Source: Elusimicrobiota bacterium
GTDB taxonomy: Bacteria; Elusimicrobiota; Elusimicrobia; UBA1565; UBA9628
Direction: 5' to 3'
Assembly (NCBI GenBank): GCA_027452025.1
Contig: DAIDHI010000045.1
Location: 1 to 32,363, forward strand
Length of the DNA stretch: 32,363 bases
The position numbers were made by a program, and so were the translations under genes. Position 1 is the stretch's first letter. Each line of letters opens with the position of its first letter. Below the pieces are notes generated by a model that worked only from the letters and a program-made list of their open reading frames with translations, was not told the origin of the DNA and did no database searches. Shown piece after piece: positions 31,405 to 32,363 of this stretch.

Positions 31405-32283
31405 TTAGCGGCGGCAGAGGGCGCGCAGGCCCTCTTCCAGGGAGATCTTCGCCTTCCAGCCCGGCAGGAGCTTGCCCTTGGACCAGGGGCGCATCATCTC
31501 GCGCCGCCGGTAGGGCCGGGCGCCCCAGTCGACGGCGAGCTTGCGCCCGGACGCATCCTCGAAAGCGGCGACGATCTGGCGCAGCGACTTGGACCGCCCC
31601 GAGCGCACGGCGTAAGTCTCGCAGGCCCCCGGCTTGGCCGAACGCGTGCGCTCGGCGGCCAAGAGATAGGCCGCGACGACGTCGTCGACGTGGACGAAGT
31701 CGAGCTTCTGGCGTCCCTCGCTGAAGGCCATGCGGGCGCCGCCGGCCGCAAGCAGCGCGGGGACGAGCTTGGCTCGCTCGTCGCCGGGGCCGTACGTGTC
31801 GAAGAGCTCGAGCGTGACCGCGCGCAGCCCGAGCGCGCGGTAATAGGCGAGGAGAGCCGCGAAGGCCTGCTTGGTGGCCGCGTAGAGGTTGACCGGATCG
31901 TAGACCCGGTCGTTCATGTGCTGCCACGCCGTGCCCGTGTTGACCAGCCGCAGGCAGCCCGCCTGCGTCATCGCCTCGGCGAGCTGGGCGCCGAAGAGGA
32001 CGTTGCTGTCGACGAGCGGGCGCACCTGGCGCGGCGCGTGCTCGCCCACGAATAGTGAAGCCAAATGAAAGACGACGTCCGGCCGGAAGGATTTTAAGAG
32101 CGCGATGAGCCCCTCCGTCGCCCCGTCGTAGACCAGGGACTCGGCGATCGGCAGCTCCAGGGGCTTGGAGGCGGGGCGCACCAGCGCCCCCACCTTCCAG
32201 CCGTCGGCGACGAGCCTTCGCTCCAGGTGCCCGCCGATGAATCCCGTCGCGCCCGTGACGAGCGCCCGTTTCGGCGTCGCCAT
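31405..32283 (-). CDS. NAD(P)-dependent NDP-sugar epimerase/reductase (extended SDR)
   Basis: A 292-residue extended short-chain dehydrogenase/reductase. The N-terminal Rossmann motif is ALVTGATGFIGGHLERRL; VVFHLASLFVGEH, VNTGTAWQHMND, and YxxxK in NLYAATKQAF follow, then LELFDTYGPGDERAKLVPALL and QKLDFVHVDDVVAAYLLA. The GTAWQH and PVNLYAATKQAF motifs recall CDP-abequose/paratose synthase-like sugar reductases in O-antigen loci rather than GalE. The likely product is a deoxy or epimerised NDP-sugar; I cannot tell which. The ATG at 32283 is preferred because its A is the last base of the upstream stop (TGATG). A GTG one codon earlier (32286) is possible. It is the first complete gene of the right-hand operon in this window. 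Confidence 0.85.
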   Translation of the reverse strand: MATPKRALVTGATGFIGGHLERRLVADGWKVGALVRPASKPLELPIAESLVYDGATEGLIALLKSFRPDVVFHLASLFVGEHAPRQVRPLVDSNVLFGAQLAEAMTQAGCLRLVNTGTAWQHMNDRVYDPVNLYAATKQAFAALLAYYRALGLRAVTLELFDTYGPGDERAKLVPALLAAGGARMAFSEGRQKLDFVHVDDVVAAYLLAAERTRSAKPGACETYAVRSGRSKSLRQIVAAFEDASGRKLAVDWGARPYRRREMMRPWSKGKLLPGWKAKISLEEGLRALCRR

Positions 32284-32363
32284 CACAGCCCGCGGGCGCG
32301 CAGGTCGTGCACTTGGACCAGCCCCACGGCCCGGCGGCGCTTGCCGACGACGGGCAGGACGTT
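32283..32363 (-). CDS. C-terminal end of a CBS-domain protein, probably arabinose-5-phosphate isomerase
   Basis: Only the last 26 codons and a TGA (32285-32283) lie in the window; the gene continues beyond the right edge. They read NVLPVVGKRRRAVGLVQVHDL followed by a short basic end. The pattern LPVV....xxVGLVxxHDLxRAG is the last strand and helix of a CBS domain, as in KdsD/KpsF arabinose-5-phosphate isomerases, which provide the precursor of Kdo. A CBS-containing nucleotidyltransferase is the main alternative, because such proteins also occur in polysaccharide loci. The stop overlaps the oxidoreductase start by one base, so it belongs to the same operon. Confidence 0.65.
   Translation of the reverse strand, partial: NVLPVVGKRRRAVGLVQVHDLRARGL

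Overview
This G+C-rich window comes from a Gram-negative-type (diderm) bacterium. It has three predicted lipoproteins in one cluster, a class A penicillin-binding protein, a very large predicted outer-membrane beta-barrel ending in phenylalanine, and an envelope polysaccharide locus. I see no rRNA, tRNA, CRISPR array, intact IS or other direct taxonomic marker. An uncultured deep lineage such as Elusimicrobiota, or a relative of the FCB group (because of the SprA-like protein), is my guess only. GTG and TTG starts are common, and genes within operons usually overlap by 1-20 bases.

Layout. (1) 1-336: 5' end of a ferredoxin-NADP reductase-like gene on the minus strand, a regulatory-looking leader, and a strong hairpin that closes the next operon. 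(2) 337-3291, minus: UDP-glucose dehydrogenase, UDP-glucuronate decarboxylase and a GT2 glycosyltransferase, which supply UDP-glucuronate and UDP-xylose. (3) 3363-6487, plus, divergent: a UDP-N-acetylhexosamine 6-dehydrogenase followed by a soluble PAS/histidine kinase. (4) comF (minus) facing away from a class A PBP gene (plus), with a palindromic site between them. (5) 9392-12042, plus: three lipoproteins, the first built of four PPC-like modules. (6) 12128-14622, plus: an unrecognised secreted/multi-TM protein and a class I methyltransferase. (7) 14632-15446: a decayed HNH endonuclease gene. (8) 15533-21403, minus: a 1956-residue SprA-like outer-membrane protein with its own promoter. (9) 21528-32363, minus: a surface-polysaccharide assembly locus. 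It includes an initiating sugar-phosphate transferase, a sugar aminotransferase, two GT4 and two GT2 glycosyltransferases, a GT-C-like membrane protein, an O-antigen ligase/polymerase-like protein, a methyltransferase, an NDP-sugar oxidoreductase and the tail of a CBS-domain protein that resembles arabinose-5-phosphate isomerase.

How it fits together: the nucleotide-sugar genes at the left (UDP-GlcA, UDP-Xyl, UDP-HexNAcA) could feed the glycan-assembly genes at the right. The initiating transferase would load the first sugar on undecaprenyl phosphate, the glycosyltransferases would extend it, and the ligase/polymerase-like protein would finish or transfer it. No flippase, Wza or Wzc is inside the window. 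Between the two sugar regions lie wall synthesis (PBP1A-like), outer-membrane lipoproteins and the SprA-like barrel, so most of the window deals with the cell envelope.

The most interesting items are the SprA-like protein with embedded EF-hand-like loops, a 15-base exact repeat forming the core of a near-perfect 18-bp dyad at two sites 7.4 kb apart, an apparent RelE-toxin remnant inside the glycosyltransferase operon, several promoters whose -10 box lies 7-8 bases before the start codon (leaderless mRNAs), and the uncharacterised multi-TM protein coupled to a methyltransferase.
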